In this document: positions 8,390-16,989 of the stretch, piece after piece | How the letters are laid out: every line of letters starts with the position of its first letter | How positions within the stretch are numbered: position 1 is the stretch's first letter | NCBI RefSeq assembly: GCF_005877885.1 | Contig: NZ_VCHY01000005.1 | Coordinates: forward strand, 186,001 to 250,000 | From: Labilibacter sediminis | Lineage (GTDB): Bacteria; Bacteroidota; Bacteroidia; Bacteroidales; Marinilabiliaceae | Length of the DNA stretch: 64,000 nucleotides | Direction: 5' to 3' | Translations under genes and position numbers: made by a program | Notes under the pieces: generated by a model | What the model was told of the DNA's origin: nothing | The model's input: the letters and a program-made list of their open reading frames with translations, nothing else | The model's database searches: none

Positions 8390-9382
8390 ATGAAATATTC
8401 ATTTATTTTACTGTTACTATGTGCATTTTCCTATTCTTCTGCACAATTATCTATTACTTCATTTAACACTACTTACAACATTACTTTTGATCAGTCTTTT
8501 ACAGGCATCAATAATGGTAGTTTCAATGGATCCGGATTTTCCTCCATCCCCTCTGATGGTCAAATTAATTCCAACGGTATTGTCGTAACCGGCTTATCCG
8601 ATGGTGATATGACTTTCGGTGACAATTCTGCATCTGGTGATTTTAGCAGAGGTGCATCTGATGGCCAGGTTGGCACAGGAGGTATTTATTCTTTTGAAAC
8701 AAAAACCGGTGATTTTTCGCTGGGCATCCAACCTACAAGTAGCGATTTTAACCCTGGAGATATCATATTAAAAATTCAAAATAATATTGGTCAACAGATA
8801 AAAGAATTAAACCTAAATTACGACCTTCTATTTTATAATAACGAAGGCAGAAGTACTACCATTTCCCTATCTTATTCGCTGGATAATAACAGTTATACAA
8901 ATATCCCTAATACAAACATCATTACTCCTACAAGTGCATCGGATGAACCTGTATGGGTAAGCAACCCATTAACAGCCTTCATAACTGAAAATATTGAAAA
9001 CAGTGGTTTATTGTATTTAAAATGGACCTTTGACGATACCTCCGGATCTGGAGAAGGATCAGGATCCAGAGATGAAATAGCCCTGGATAACATTGCCATT
9101 AGTGCAAAATCCACACCTGGAACTCCTACAGCCATCAGCAAAACAATGCAGAGTAAGGTTAAAAGTTACCCTAACCCGTTTAACGATTATATTCAAATTG
9201 AATCCAGCACTCAAATACAACAAATTGAGCTCATCAATTCAGTAGGACAATCGATTCTACAAAGCAATTACGTAAATTCCAATAAGGCCACAATTAACAC
9301 AGAAAGCCTTGACAGAGGTGTTTATATTCTAAGAGTTACAGACTTTGACCATCACATTACATCACAAAAACTAATGAAGTAA
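8390..9382 (+). CDS. Secreted protein with type A T9SS C-terminal sorting domain
   Basis: 330 aa. I chose the ATG at 8390 because it opens a clean signal peptide (MKYSFILLLLCAFSYSSAQ). A TTG 31 codons upstream would add an unlikely hydrophobic leader. The body (about 20-250) is Ser/Gly/Asn-rich beta-sheet-like sequence with LKWTFDDTSGSGEGSGSRDE and no catalytic domain I recognise. The last ~75 residues are a type A T9SS sorting domain (SYPNPFNDYIQIES, GVYILRVTD, ending KLMK). The product is therefore predicted to cross the outer membrane by T9SS and be released or anchored at the surface. Possible roles are adhesin or nuclease-associated lectin; undecided. Confidence 0.85.
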   Translation: MKYSFILLLLCAFSYSSAQLSITSFNTTYNITFDQSFTGINNGSFNGSGFSSIPSDGQINSNGIVVTGLSDGDMTFGDNSASGDFSRGASDGQVGTGGIYSFETKTGDFSLGIQPTSSDFNPGDIILKIQNNIGQQIKELNLNYDLLFYNNEGRSTTISLSYSLDNNSYTNIPNTNIITPTSASDEPVWVSNPLTAFITENIENSGLLYLKWTFDDTSGSGEGSGSRDEIALDNIAISAKSTPGTPTAISKTMQSKVKSYPNPFNDYIQIESSTQIQQIELINSVGQSILQSNYVNSNKATINTESLDRGVYILRVTDFDHHITSQKLMK

Positions 9383-9525
9383 CAACACTTATAAGAGGCT
9401 GTCAGGAAGCTAAATTTAATTCAGCTCATAAGTTCCAAGCAGGATGGTAATCACCTTCCCTTTCAACTCAGATTAAAAGTAAGGTTTAAACAAAAAAAAT
9501 GTAGGCATAAAAATCTAATATACTG

Positions 9526-9701
9526 TTTAACCCGGAATATGCATTAGCTAATCTATTGCACATTGAAACTACTTTAAAACAAATCGTTTTACTCACTTGC
9601 TTCAACTAACCAGAACGATGCTATGCCTCGTCTCAGTAAAGCCTTGTTTTATCGTGCTTTCAATGTTCATGACGAAGTTCTAATACATAATGCGGGTTTA
9701 A
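9526..9701. repeat. Palindromic intergenic repeat, copy 1 (about 176 bp)
   Basis: It begins TTTAACCCGGAATATGCATT and ends with the near inverse (ACATAATGCGGGTTTAA), giving imperfect terminal inverted repeats of about 22 bp. Further inside, the blocks ACATTGAA and AAAACAA recur as their complements on the right side, so the whole unit can fold into one long interrupted hairpin. A second copy at 60813-60987 matches it along its full length at roughly 85 percent by eye. It has no open reading frame. It fills most of the 367-bp gap between the T9SS cargo gene and nhaC; the rest of that gap (9383-9525, 9702-9749) shows nothing I can name. Confidence 0.85.
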
Positions 9702-9749
9702 TCTATTTTGCGAGTTAAATAAAATTCTTTAAACGACAGTCTCTTTATT

Positions 9750-11666
9750 TTATAAAATCTTCTTCCCAACCTTTTCAACTATAAAATATAAAATAGTGAA
9801 TCCAAGAATGAGCAACAGCCAAATTGGTGCTCCAAAAGCACCGGGAATAGTTCCTATAAACAAGGATACTGCACCAACTACTAATGCATATGGCAGCTGG
9901 GTACGAACGTGATTTACATGATGACAAGAACTGGCCAATGAACTTAATATGGTTGTATCTGAAATTGGAGAACAGTGGTCGCCTAACACCGAACCTGCCA
10001 ACACAGTTGAGACTACATTATAAAAAATAGGCAGAGCCATATCTACATCTAAACCATATTCCATCGAAATCTTCCAGCATGCAGGAATGATCAACGGATA
10101 AATAATGGCCATTGTCCCCCATGAAGAGCCTGTACTAAATGCAATAAGTGCAGAAAAAACAAATGCCAATCCCGGAACCCAATACGGACTCATATTCACA
10201 AACCTCAAAACTTCAGTGATAAACGTAGCTGTATGCATATGTTCGGTAATCAAAGCAATACTCCAGGCTAAAACTAAAATAAGCACTGCATTAAACATGG
10301 TCTTAAACCCGTTCACCAGGCCCTCTATAGCATCTCTTAAGTTTAAAACCTTCTGTGCTGTCGATAACAACAAAGCTGCCAAAACTCCTCCCAACGAAGA
10401 CCACATCAATGCTTTAAAAGAATCAGCATTACCAATAATCACAGATAACTTAGTCCCCAAACCAATGGTAGTATCATTCCATATGGTCATATCAAAACCT
10501 GTATATATTAATCCGGCAATAGTTCCTAATACAACTATCATTACCGGTATAAAGGCATTATACCATCTTCCTTTTATGTGCGAATCAATTTCAATTTCCT
10601 TGATAATTTGAGGAGAATGTACTTCCATTTTTACCACATCCTTCACCCCATTTGCTCTGGCTAATCTCTCTGCCTTATACATTGGCCCAAAATCACGCTT
10701 CTTCATTATCAAAAGCAAAACAAAACCCAGGGTAAATATTGGATAAAATGCATAGTGCAATGACTGCAGAAATACCTGATAAGCTGACTTTTGAATACCT
10801 AATTGACTTATCCCCTCACTTATATAACTTAATTCTGCTCCAATCCAAGTGGTTATAAAAGCCACTGAGGCAATAGGAGCCGAAGTTGAATCAACTATAT
10901 AAGCCAGTTTTTCACGAGACACCTTAAGTCTATCCGTAACAGGTCGCATGGTATTACCTACAACAAGCGTATTTGCATAATCATCGAAAAATATCATTAA
11001 ACCCATTAACCAGGTAATAAATTGGCCTGACTTTGGGGTTTTGGCATATTTTGAAAGGTAAACAACAATGCCTTTCATTCCTCCATTCATAGTAATTAAA
11101 GCCACCATTCCTCCAATGAGCATTGAAAACACTATAATAGAAATATGATCCGGATTATTAAGTGCTGCCAATGCATAAGTATCCACCACACTAAAAAGGC
11201 CTTTAAATACACTCATAAATATCGAAAAACCTTTATATTTCCATATGATGGTGGTACCCACTAATAGTCCCACAAAAAGCGACGAGAATACTTCTTTTGT
11301 AACTAAAGCCATTAAAATAGCAATCAAGGGTGGAAAAATAGACAGCCAAAGCGGAATAGGATCAATATCCTGATGAAACACTTCTTTTTGATCAACCTTT
11401 ACCTTAAATGTAGACTTACCTTTAAATGATGTTCTAATTTCTGCAACATTGTTTGTCCAGGTTATTTCCTTTACACCATCATTTACCAGTATCTCAACCT
11501 CATCTTTTAAAGTATCCGGAATATGATCAAAAGTAATTTTTACGTTTTCAGATACGGAGCTAACAATAATATCAGGAAAAGTAACATTAACATCATTTTT
11601 TTGTCCTTTAACGGTGTAAAACAATAGTGTTAGGCAAACAACACAAACCCATTTAATTGGCGACAT
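9750..11666 (-). CDS. NhaC family Na+/H+ antiporter with N-terminal extracytoplasmic domain
   Basis: 638 aa. An N-terminal signal-like segment (1-21) and a beta-rich extracytoplasmic stretch (about 23-105; VSENVKITFDHIPD, WTNNVAEIRTSFKG) precede an NhaC-type transporter (about 108-638) with roughly twelve membrane helices. Typical family pieces are FFDDYANTLVVGNTMRPVTD, DSTSAPIASVAFITTWIGAE, STGSSWGTMAIIYPL and LGDHCSPISDTTILSS. The family exchanges Na+ for H+, or carries organic ions, across the inner membrane. A sodium antiporter fits a cell that runs an Na+-pumping Nqr complex. The N-terminal add-on is not part of the basic NhaC domain. It is monocistronic, with an upstream TATATTTG box. 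Confidence 0.9.
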   Translation of the reverse strand: MSPIKWVCVVCLTLLFYTVKGQKNDVNVTFPDIIVSSVSENVKITFDHIPDTLKDEVEILVNDGVKEITWTNNVAEIRTSFKGKSTFKVKVDQKEVFHQDIDPIPLWLSIFPPLIAILMALVTKEVFSSLFVGLLVGTTIIWKYKGFSIFMSVFKGLFSVVDTYALAALNNPDHISIIVFSMLIGGMVALITMNGGMKGIVVYLSKYAKTPKSGQFITWLMGLMIFFDDYANTLVVGNTMRPVTDRLKVSREKLAYIVDSTSAPIASVAFITTWIGAELSYISEGISQLGIQKSAYQVFLQSLHYAFYPIFTLGFVLLLIMKKRDFGPMYKAERLARANGVKDVVKMEVHSPQIIKEIEIDSHIKGRWYNAFIPVMIVVLGTIAGLIYTGFDMTIWNDTTIGLGTKLSVIIGNADSFKALMWSSLGGVLAALLLSTAQKVLNLRDAIEGLVNGFKTMFNAVLILVLAWSIALITEHMHTATFITEVLRFVNMSPYWVPGLAFVFSALIAFSTGSSWGTMAIIYPLIIPACWKISMEYGLDVDMALPIFYNVVSTVLAGSVLGDHCSPISDTTILSSLASSCHHVNHVRTQLPYALVVGAVSLFIGTIPGAFGAPIWLLLILGFTILYFIVEKVGKKIL

Positions 11667-11696
11667 GTATAACTATTATAAAAATTAGAACTAACA

Positions 11697-11730
11697 CAAA
11701 TATAATCTAAAGTTTACTTTAACACCCAAA
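11697..11730 (-). promoter_or_regulatory. Putative promoter of nhaC-type gene
   Basis: On the minus strand TTTG (11727-11730) precedes an exact TATATTTG box (11697-11704) with a 22-bp spacer, slightly longer than usual. The start codon follows after about 30 bp. Confidence 0.4.
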
Positions 11731-11814
11731 AACACATATTCAACAATTAATCAACCAATAATTTTTTTGGAATCTATTTATTGATTAATTTGTTATTTAT
11801 AGAAAAACAGAGTT

Positions 11815-12408
11815 ATGAAGCAACTTGATTTCAATATCTTTGAGGCTCATCTTCCAAAAATAAAGCCTGCAAAAGGAAGAATACTTATTGCTGATCCTTT
11901 TTTAAAAGGTCCTTATTTTGGAAGGTCCATTGTACTAATCACTGAACATGGTACACAAGGAGCAGTTGGTTTTGTTCTTAATAAATCGAGCAACATTTAT
12001 CCTGATGAAGTAATTGATGATCTTTTATCTTTTAAAGGTGAATTGTATATCGGCGGACCCGTTTCATCAGATACTTTGCATTTCATTCATACACTTGGGC
12101 GAAAAATACCAGGTGCCGTAAAAATAACGGATACCATTTATTGGGGTGGCGACTTTGATAAAATCAAAGAGTTGATTAATAAAAATCAAGCCAGTTACGA
12201 ACAGGTTAAATTCTTTGCCGGCTATTCAGGGTGGTCTCCCGGACAACTTGAAGAAGAGATTGATGACAATTCATGGATAGTAACTGACATTGATGATACC
12301 ATGATTATGAGCGATAATGTGGATAACATTTGGAAAACAAGCATGCAAAGCTTAGGCGATGTGTACAAAACCTGGTCCCGATTCCCGGAAGATCCGTCTT
12401 ATAATTAA
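11815..12408 (+). CDS. YqgE/AlgH family protein
   Basis: 197 aa, the whole DUF179/YqgE domain: GRILIADPFLKGPYFGRSIVLI, then GAVGFVLNKSS, LYIGGPVSSDTLHFIH, FFAGYSGWSPGQLEEEI and SWIV. AlgH was named for an effect on alginate production in Pseudomonas; the biochemical role is not settled, and structures show a compact alpha/beta fold. The ATG at 11815 gives the usual family length. The stop codon overlaps that of the convergent aminotransferase gene by 4 bp, so no terminator fits between them. Confidence 0.93.
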   Translation: MKQLDFNIFEAHLPKIKPAKGRILIADPFLKGPYFGRSIVLITEHGTQGAVGFVLNKSSNIYPDEVIDDLLSFKGELYIGGPVSSDTLHFIHTLGRKIPGAVKITDTIYWGGDFDKIKELINKNQASYEQVKFFAGYSGWSPGQLEEEIDDNSWIVTDIDDTMIMSDNVDNIWKTSMQSLGDVYKTWSRFPEDPSYN

Positions 12409-13262
12409 AGATGTTCGAAAGTAAACGTATTCAGTGATTGAATAATTTTTTTGGCTGTATGGTTAAAATACCTCTTTTCTCTATAGCCTACTACCCACTG
12501 AATACCCTGGATGGCATTAGTTAAGAATATTTCATCTGCATTTAGCAACTCATCATTAGAAGCCCCCTGCAGTTCAACCAAATTTAATTCATTATTCTGC
12601 TTTATTAAATCAATAATGACCTGTCGCATTATTCCTGCCACACAACCCGAATATACAGAAGGAGTGTAAATAACCTTCTTCTTAACCCAAAACAAATTTG
12701 AACTAATAGCTTCAATAATTTTACCCTGCTGATTCACCAGAAAACAATCATTTAAATCTTTGTTTTGTTTATGAATAGCGGCTAAAATATAATGCAACGA
12801 ATTTCCGTTTTTAAAAAATGAAACTGGATTATATTCCTTCATCATCTCTCCATAAACATCAACGAATAACCCTTTATCATTAAGCTCATATTTAGCATTC
12901 GGAATTTCACTTGATTCGATTAGGAAGTTAATTTTATTTTGCTGAGGTGTATACAATCCGCCTCCCGATCGAAACAATTCGATACGGACTCTTGAAGCTG
13001 AAAAAGCTTTTTTATTTTGAAGTAACTTTACGACCAAATCCAAAAGCATTTCTTCTCTTGGCAAGGAGGCGATATCCATGTGAAGCCTTAACATGGCCTT
13101 TATCATTCGCTTATAATGTAAGGCAAAATGAAGCGGGTAATGCGCATAACACCTAACAGTTTCAAAAATGGAATCACCGTATTTAAAAGCTCTGTTATCG
13201 TATGATATTGGCACCTTAGATACTGGATAAAGATGGCCATTATAAATCACTACATTTTCCAT
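12405..13262 (-). CDS. Class IV aminotransferase (aminodeoxychorismate lyase / BCAT-like)
   Basis: 285 aa, PLP fold type IV. FKYGDSIFETVRCY and the PLP-lysine region FFKNGNSLHYILAAIHKQN (K151 is the probable Schiff-base lysine) are clear, followed by ISSNLFWVKK and GCVAGIMRQVI. Such proteins act as 4-amino-4-deoxychorismate lyase (PabC) in folate synthesis or as D-amino or branched-chain aminotransferases; the sequence alone does not settle which. PabC is plausible as no pabAB lies nearby to test it. It overlaps the HAD gene by one base (TAATG), indicating translational coupling in the run from holA down to here. Confidence 0.85.
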   Translation of the reverse strand: MENVVIYNGHLYPVSKVPISYDNRAFKYGDSIFETVRCYAHYPLHFALHYKRMIKAMLRLHMDIASLPREEMLLDLVVKLLQNKKAFSASRVRIELFRSGGGLYTPQQNKINFLIESSEIPNAKYELNDKGLFVDVYGEMMKEYNPVSFFKNGNSLHYILAAIHKQNKDLNDCFLVNQQGKIIEAISSNLFWVKKKVIYTPSVYSGCVAGIMRQVIIDLIKQNNELNLVELQGASNDELLNADEIFLTNAIQGIQWVVGYREKRYFNHTAKKIIQSLNTFTFEHL

Positions 13263-13765
13263 TACGCACCGCTTAATTCTATAATTCTTAAAGCTTCCTG
13301 ATAGATAGAGGTATTCTTTTGTACTTTAAAACAAGCCTTTAATCCTGCAGCATCTCCTGCCTGAACATCACGCTCTGAATCTCCAACCAAAAATGATTGC
13401 TTTGGATCAATATTTAAATCATCCACCGCTTTTAATATCATACCGGGTTTAGGTTTTCTACAACTACATGAAGAAACAGCATCATGATGCGGACAGTAGT
13501 ACACAGCATCAAATCTAACACCTTTTTCCTCAAGCCTGTTTTGCATAAACTGATGTATCTTATCAACATCTTCCTCAGTGTAAATACCCTTGGCTACACC
13601 TCCCTGATTGGTCACCAATACAAGTAAAAAACCTGCTTCTTTCAACAACAAAAGTGCCTTCTCTATTTCCGGATTAAAAACAAAATCCTGCGCTTTGTAC
13701 ACATAGTAATGCCCTTCATCACTATTCACTACCCCATCACGATCTATAAAAACAGCTTTATTCAT
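13262..13765 (-). CDS. HAD-IIIA phosphatase (GmhB-like)
   Basis: 167 aa. HAD motif I is FIDRDGVVNSDEG, motif II VTNQGGVAKG, and motif III/IV lies in KPKPGMILKAVDDLN with VGDSERDVQAGDAAG. The insert YYCPHHDAVSSCSCRKPKPG carries the Cys/His zinc loop typical of D-glycero-D-manno-heptose-1,7-bisphosphate 7-phosphatase (GmhB) and histidinol phosphatase. GmhB, in LPS heptose synthesis, is the more likely assignment because no his genes are near. It sits 2 bp downstream of the rhomboid gene and is coupled to the aminotransferase gene. Confidence 0.85.
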   Translation of the reverse strand: MNKAVFIDRDGVVNSDEGHYYVYKAQDFVFNPEIEKALLLLKEAGFLLVLVTNQGGVAKGIYTEEDVDKIHQFMQNRLEEKGVRFDAVYYCPHHDAVSSCSCRKPKPGMILKAVDDLNIDPKQSFLVGDSERDVQAGDAAGLKACFKVQKNTSIYQEALRIIELSGA

Positions 13766-13767
13766 CT

Positions 13768-14382
13768 CTAAATAAAAGGAATAAGTTCGTGAATAAAATC
13801 AATAAAAAGAGATGGTTTATAAATTATCGGAAATACAAATCCAAATACCGCACCCCAAAAGTGAGCATCATGCCCGACATTATCAATGTTTTTACCGGCC
13901 ATTACTTTAGAGTAAATTAAATAACCTACGCCAAATAAAATCCCTGGTATGGGTACCACGGCAAATAAATATAACATATTATACGGCGCAAAAAATATAC
14001 TGGTAAAAACCACTGCAGAAACGGCTCCCGAGGCACCTATTGCATTATAATAAGGATTCTCCTTTTCCTTAAACAGGGAATATAAACTGGAAAATATAAG
14101 CCCTGCGAAAAACAAAAGCAGAAACATTACAACTCCTCTTCCCGGAAAAACCTGATTTAAATAATAAATAACCGCATCCCCGAAAGAGTATAAAACAAAC
14201 ATATTTACCAACAAGTGCGTCCAGCTTCCATGTAAAAAACCATGCGACAATAACCTGATATATTCCTTATGTTTTAAAATGCGGTAGGCATTAAACTGGT
14301 ATTTATGCAATATTTCCGGTTGGCTAAAAGCTGTTACGCTAACAATAACTATTACAGCAATAAGTATTACAAGTACATTCAT
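13768..14382 (-). CDS. Rhomboid family intramembrane serine protease
   Basis: 204 aa with six or so membrane helices. Rhomboid motifs are HGSWTHLLVNMFVLYSFG, the catalytic GASGAVSA (Ser118) and the helix-6 AHFWGAVFG (His174), so the Ser-His dyad is intact. Rhomboids cut single-pass membrane proteins within the bilayer. Substrates are unknown. This minimal form lacks the extra N-terminal domain seen in some relatives. It lies 40 bp downstream of holA and 2 bp upstream of the HAD gene, in a mixed housekeeping run. Confidence 0.9.
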   Translation of the reverse strand: MNVLVILIAVIVIVSVTAFSQPEILHKYQFNAYRILKHKEYIRLLSHGFLHGSWTHLLVNMFVLYSFGDAVIYYLNQVFPGRGVVMFLLLFFAGLIFSSLYSLFKEKENPYYNAIGASGAVSAVVFTSIFFAPYNMLYLFAVVPIPGILFGVGYLIYSKVMAGKNIDNVGHDAHFWGAVFGFVFPIIYKPSLFIDFIHELIPFI

Positions 14383-14422
14383 ATAATTTTAGTAGAAACA
14401 AAAATTGGTATCGAACACCAAA

Positions 14423-15427
14423 TTAATGCATTATTTTAAACATCATTTCTTTAAGTAAATCTCCCATATTGGCAGAAACATTTCCAAATCCTTTGCTTTT
14501 CATATCATACTCTCGCAAAATAGAAATAATTGCCACCACTTTACGTGCGCCATAATTTCTTGCTCCTAACGCATAATCCTGTACGAAATATGGATTAATC
14601 CCTAACTCTTTTGCCACATTTGCCTTTCCCTTGTCAGCCAAATAATAATACAGCATTAGTTTTGAGAAATAATTAAACAAAATAGATATCGTAGCTTGTA
14701 TCGGATGATCTTTAGGATTCTTAGAAAAGACTTTTATGATTTTATTTGCCTTAAGTATATCCTTGGCAATTACAGCTTTTTGTAGCTCAAAATTATTATA
14801 ATCCTTACTTAAGCCTATGTTTTTCTCGATATGCTCAACAGTAATTTGTTTTACACCAGTTCCAATGGCCACTTTAAGCTTATCAAGTTCCTTCACTATT
14901 TTGGATAAATCTGTCCCTAGGGAATCAGCCAACAAAGCACTTGCTCTTATGTCAATACTTACTCCTTCGGCAGACAAATAACTTGTTACCCACGCAGAAA
15001 CCTGGTTGTCGTATAGTTTCTTAAACTCAAATATTGAATTACTCTTCTTTAAAAGCGTTCCTAGCTTTTTCCTTTTATCAAGTGTTTTGTATTTATAATC
15101 CAACACCAAAATGGTTGATTCGAGTGGAGCAGCAGCATAATGTTGCAGTTCCTCAATTTTATCAAGGTATTGTGCTTCTTTTACAACTATTACCTGATAC
15201 TTCGACATCATTGGAAAGCGTCTGGCCGACATAACCACCGTAGCCGCATCCACATCTTTTCCATAGTAAATGGTTTGATTAAAGCCCTTTTCCTCCTCAG
15301 TTAGAACATTATTTATGATGTAATTGGTGATTTCATCAATATAATATACCTCCTCACCCATTAAAAAATATATGGGTTTGAACTGGCGTTTTTTAAGGTC
15401 CGCCATGATATTTTGAAAATCATTCAT
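14423..15427 (-). CDS. holA: DNA polymerase III subunit delta
   Basis: 334 aa from the ATG at 15427. That start is preferred over an ATG seven codons upstream because a TATTTTTG box (15446-15453) overlaps the upstream one and family members usually begin near FQNIMADLKKRQFKPIYFLM. The clamp-loader delta fold is shown by PIYFLMGEEVYYIDEI, the Rossmann-like first domain to about 140, and the C-terminal helical collar (ILFNYFSKLMLYYYLADKG, ARNYGARKVVAIISILREYD). Delta opens the beta clamp during loading. It probably heads the run holA, rhomboid, HAD, aminotransferase. Confidence 0.9.
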   Translation of the reverse strand: MNDFQNIMADLKKRQFKPIYFLMGEEVYYIDEITNYIINNVLTEEEKGFNQTIYYGKDVDAATVVMSARRFPMMSKYQVIVVKEAQYLDKIEELQHYAAAPLESTILVLDYKYKTLDKRKKLGTLLKKSNSIFEFKKLYDNQVSAWVTSYLSAEGVSIDIRASALLADSLGTDLSKIVKELDKLKVAIGTGVKQITVEHIEKNIGLSKDYNNFELQKAVIAKDILKANKIIKVFSKNPKDHPIQATISILFNYFSKLMLYYYLADKGKANVAKELGINPYFVQDYALGARNYGARKVVAIISILREYDMKSKGFGNVSANMGDLLKEMMFKIMH

Positions 15428-15445
15428 AGAATCCGCTCTTTGGGG

Positions 15446-15453
15446 CAAAAATA
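15446..15453 (-). promoter_or_regulatory. Putative -7 box (TATTTTTG) of holA
   Basis: An exact TAnnTTTG match on the minus strand, 18 bp from the chosen holA ATG. It overlaps the alternative upstream ATG and so argues against that start. No convincing -33 element was found. Confidence 0.35.
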
Positions 15454-15540
15454 CAATTTACAAATCAATCCATCTTTAGTTTTGTGCACAAGATGTCATA
15501 TGATTCTTTCTTTTTTCAGAGATGCTTCATAAACCCCGGC

Positions 15541-16317
15541 TTAATTGTCAAACAAAAGATGTTTTACAGATTTTCCACCATGAATTATTTCTTTCAATGA
15601 ATCAATTCCTATCTGAAGGTGCTGTTCCACGTATTCCAAAGTCACTTTTTTATCACTTTCATCTGTTTTTATACCGGTAGATATCATGGGTTGGTCCGAA
15701 ACCAACAACAAAGCTCCTGCAGGAATTTCATTGGCAAAACCTACGGTAAAAATAGTGGCCGTTTCCATATCGATAGCCATGGCCCGCGTTTTTTCAAGAT
15801 AGCGTTTAAATCGTTCATCATATTCCCAAACTCGTTTATTGGTAGTAAACACTGTACCTGTCCAGTAATCCCGCGCATTATCCCTAATGGTGGTAGAAAC
15901 AGCACGCTGCAAACTAAAGGCAGGTAATGCTGGCACTTCGGCAGGCAGGTAATCGTTGGATGTACCCTCGTTACGAATAGCAGCAATAGGAATAATTAAG
16001 TCTCCTAACTGATTTTTCTTTTTTAAACCACCACATTTACCTAAAAACAAAACAGCCTCGGGATGAATAGCACTCAAGAGATCCATGACAGTGGCAGCAT
16101 TCGGGCTTCCCATTCCAAAATTAATTATAGTGATGCCTTCAGCACTGGCATTGGGCATATTGGCCTCCTCTCCTACAATTGGAACATTATGCCATTCCGC
16201 AAACAAATCGACATAATGCTGGAAATTTGTAAGTAAAACATGACTTGTGAAATCTTCTAATTTTCGGCCTGTATATCGTGGCAGCCAATTATCTACAATA
16301 TCTTTTTTTGTTTTCAT
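15541..16317 (-). CDS. amn: AMP nucleosidase (nucleoside phosphorylase-like fold)
   Basis: 258 aa. The short Bacteroidota-type AMP nucleosidase begins MKTKKDIVDNWLPRYTG and has GITIINFGMGSPNAATVMDLL, VLFLGKCGGLKKK, AIRNEGTSNDYLP and the active-site region MAIDMETATIFTVGF followed by LLLVSDQPM. It cleaves AMP to adenine and ribose 5-phosphate and lies in purine salvage. It lacks the long N-terminal domain of the E. coli enzyme, as is usual for this group. It appears monocistronic; holA begins about 110 bp downstream. MTA/SAH nucleosidase is a less likely alternative. Confidence 0.88.
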   Translation of the reverse strand: MKTKKDIVDNWLPRYTGRKLEDFTSHVLLTNFQHYVDLFAEWHNVPIVGEEANMPNASAEGITIINFGMGSPNAATVMDLLSAIHPEAVLFLGKCGGLKKKNQLGDLIIPIAAIRNEGTSNDYLPAEVPALPAFSLQRAVSTTIRDNARDYWTGTVFTTNKRVWEYDERFKRYLEKTRAMAIDMETATIFTVGFANEIPAGALLLVSDQPMISTGIKTDESDKKVTLEYVEQHLQIGIDSLKEIIHGGKSVKHLLFDN

Positions 16318-16500
16318 CTGTGTTGTCTTTAAGTCTCACAAACCTGAATAGCAGGATTACAAAATTCAATCTTACTTTATAGAAAACATTATCTATTCAG
16401 GGTGATCTGTTCTTTAATAGTCAAAACTATATTTCTTGTTTACGAATATAAGTTTTTTAATGTGGGGTGAAAAATGATAAACCACATTACATAAATAACC

Positions 16501-16508
16501 TATATTTG
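16501..16508 (+). promoter_or_regulatory. Putative -7 box (TATATTTG) of the HsdR_N-like gene
   Basis: An exact TAnnTTTG box 15 bp before the ATG at 16524. It lies inside the longer reading frame that starts with a GTG at 16467, so it favours the shorter start. No clear -33 box. Confidence 0.4.
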
Positions 16509-16523
16509 CACCAAACAAGAATA

Positions 16524-16976
16524 ATGGAAGTTTTAAATTTACCTTCATATCAATTCTCAATAAAAGAGGCTGCGGGCAGAAAAAAAATATTCGACCAAAT
16601 CAGAAAAAAAATGGTTGCTTTAACTCCGGAAGAATGGGTAAGGCAGAATTTTTTGCAGTTTTTAATCCATGAAAAAAAATACCCTGCATCTCTCATTGCT
16701 GTTGAAGCAAAGGTTAATATCAACGGTCTGTCGCAACGAGCAGATATTGTGGCCTACAACACCCTTCGTAAACCTATTTTAATTGTAGAATGCAAAGCTC
16801 CAAAAGTAAAAATAAGTCAGGAGGTCTTTAACCAGGTGGCACGCTACAATATAAAGCTACAAACTCGTCTTATTTGCGTTACCAATGGCTTAAATCACTA
16901 TTGTGCTGTCATAAAAAATGACGGACTAGGCTACAGTTTCTTAAACGAGATTCCGGAATATAATAAGAACTTATAA
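16524..16976 (+). CDS. Stand-alone type I restriction HsdR N-terminal-like nuclease domain protein
   Basis: 150 aa from the ATG at 16524. The protein begins MEVLNLPSYQFSIKEAAGRK, as is usual for this Bacteroidota family. Key pieces are LTPEEWVRQNFLQFLI, then RADIVAYNTLRKPILIVECKAP (the D and ExK of a PD-(D/E)XK nuclease site) and QVARYNIKLQTRLICVTNGL. It matches the HsdR_N domain but lacks the helicase part of HsdR, and no hsdM or hsdS is present, so it is not a restriction system here. A repair or RNA-related role has been guessed for such proteins; the function is not known. The active-site residues look intact. Confidence 0.85.
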   Translation: MEVLNLPSYQFSIKEAAGRKKIFDQIRKKMVALTPEEWVRQNFLQFLIHEKKYPASLIAVEAKVNINGLSQRADIVAYNTLRKPILIVECKAPKVKISQEVFNQVARYNIKLQTRLICVTNGLNHYCAVIKNDGLGYSFLNEIPEYNKNL

Positions 16977-16989
16977 AGGAAGACGATGA

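Noticed and set aside
10105-10611. A 168-codon plus-strand frame opposite nhaC
   Set aside because: It is the antisense shadow of conserved transporter helices and has no domain or promoter of its own.
11785-11792. TTAATTTG boxes upstream of yqgE and, similarly, of the T9SS plug-type gene
   Set aside because: Second base differs from TAnnTTTG and the TTTG upstream is at the wrong distance.
16467-16523. GTG-started N-terminal extension of the HsdR_N-like protein
   Set aside because: A TATATTTG box lies inside the extension and the family start fits the ATG at 16524.
16524-16976. Type I restriction system
   Set aside because: Only the HsdR N-terminal-like domain is encoded; helicase, HsdM and HsdS are missing.
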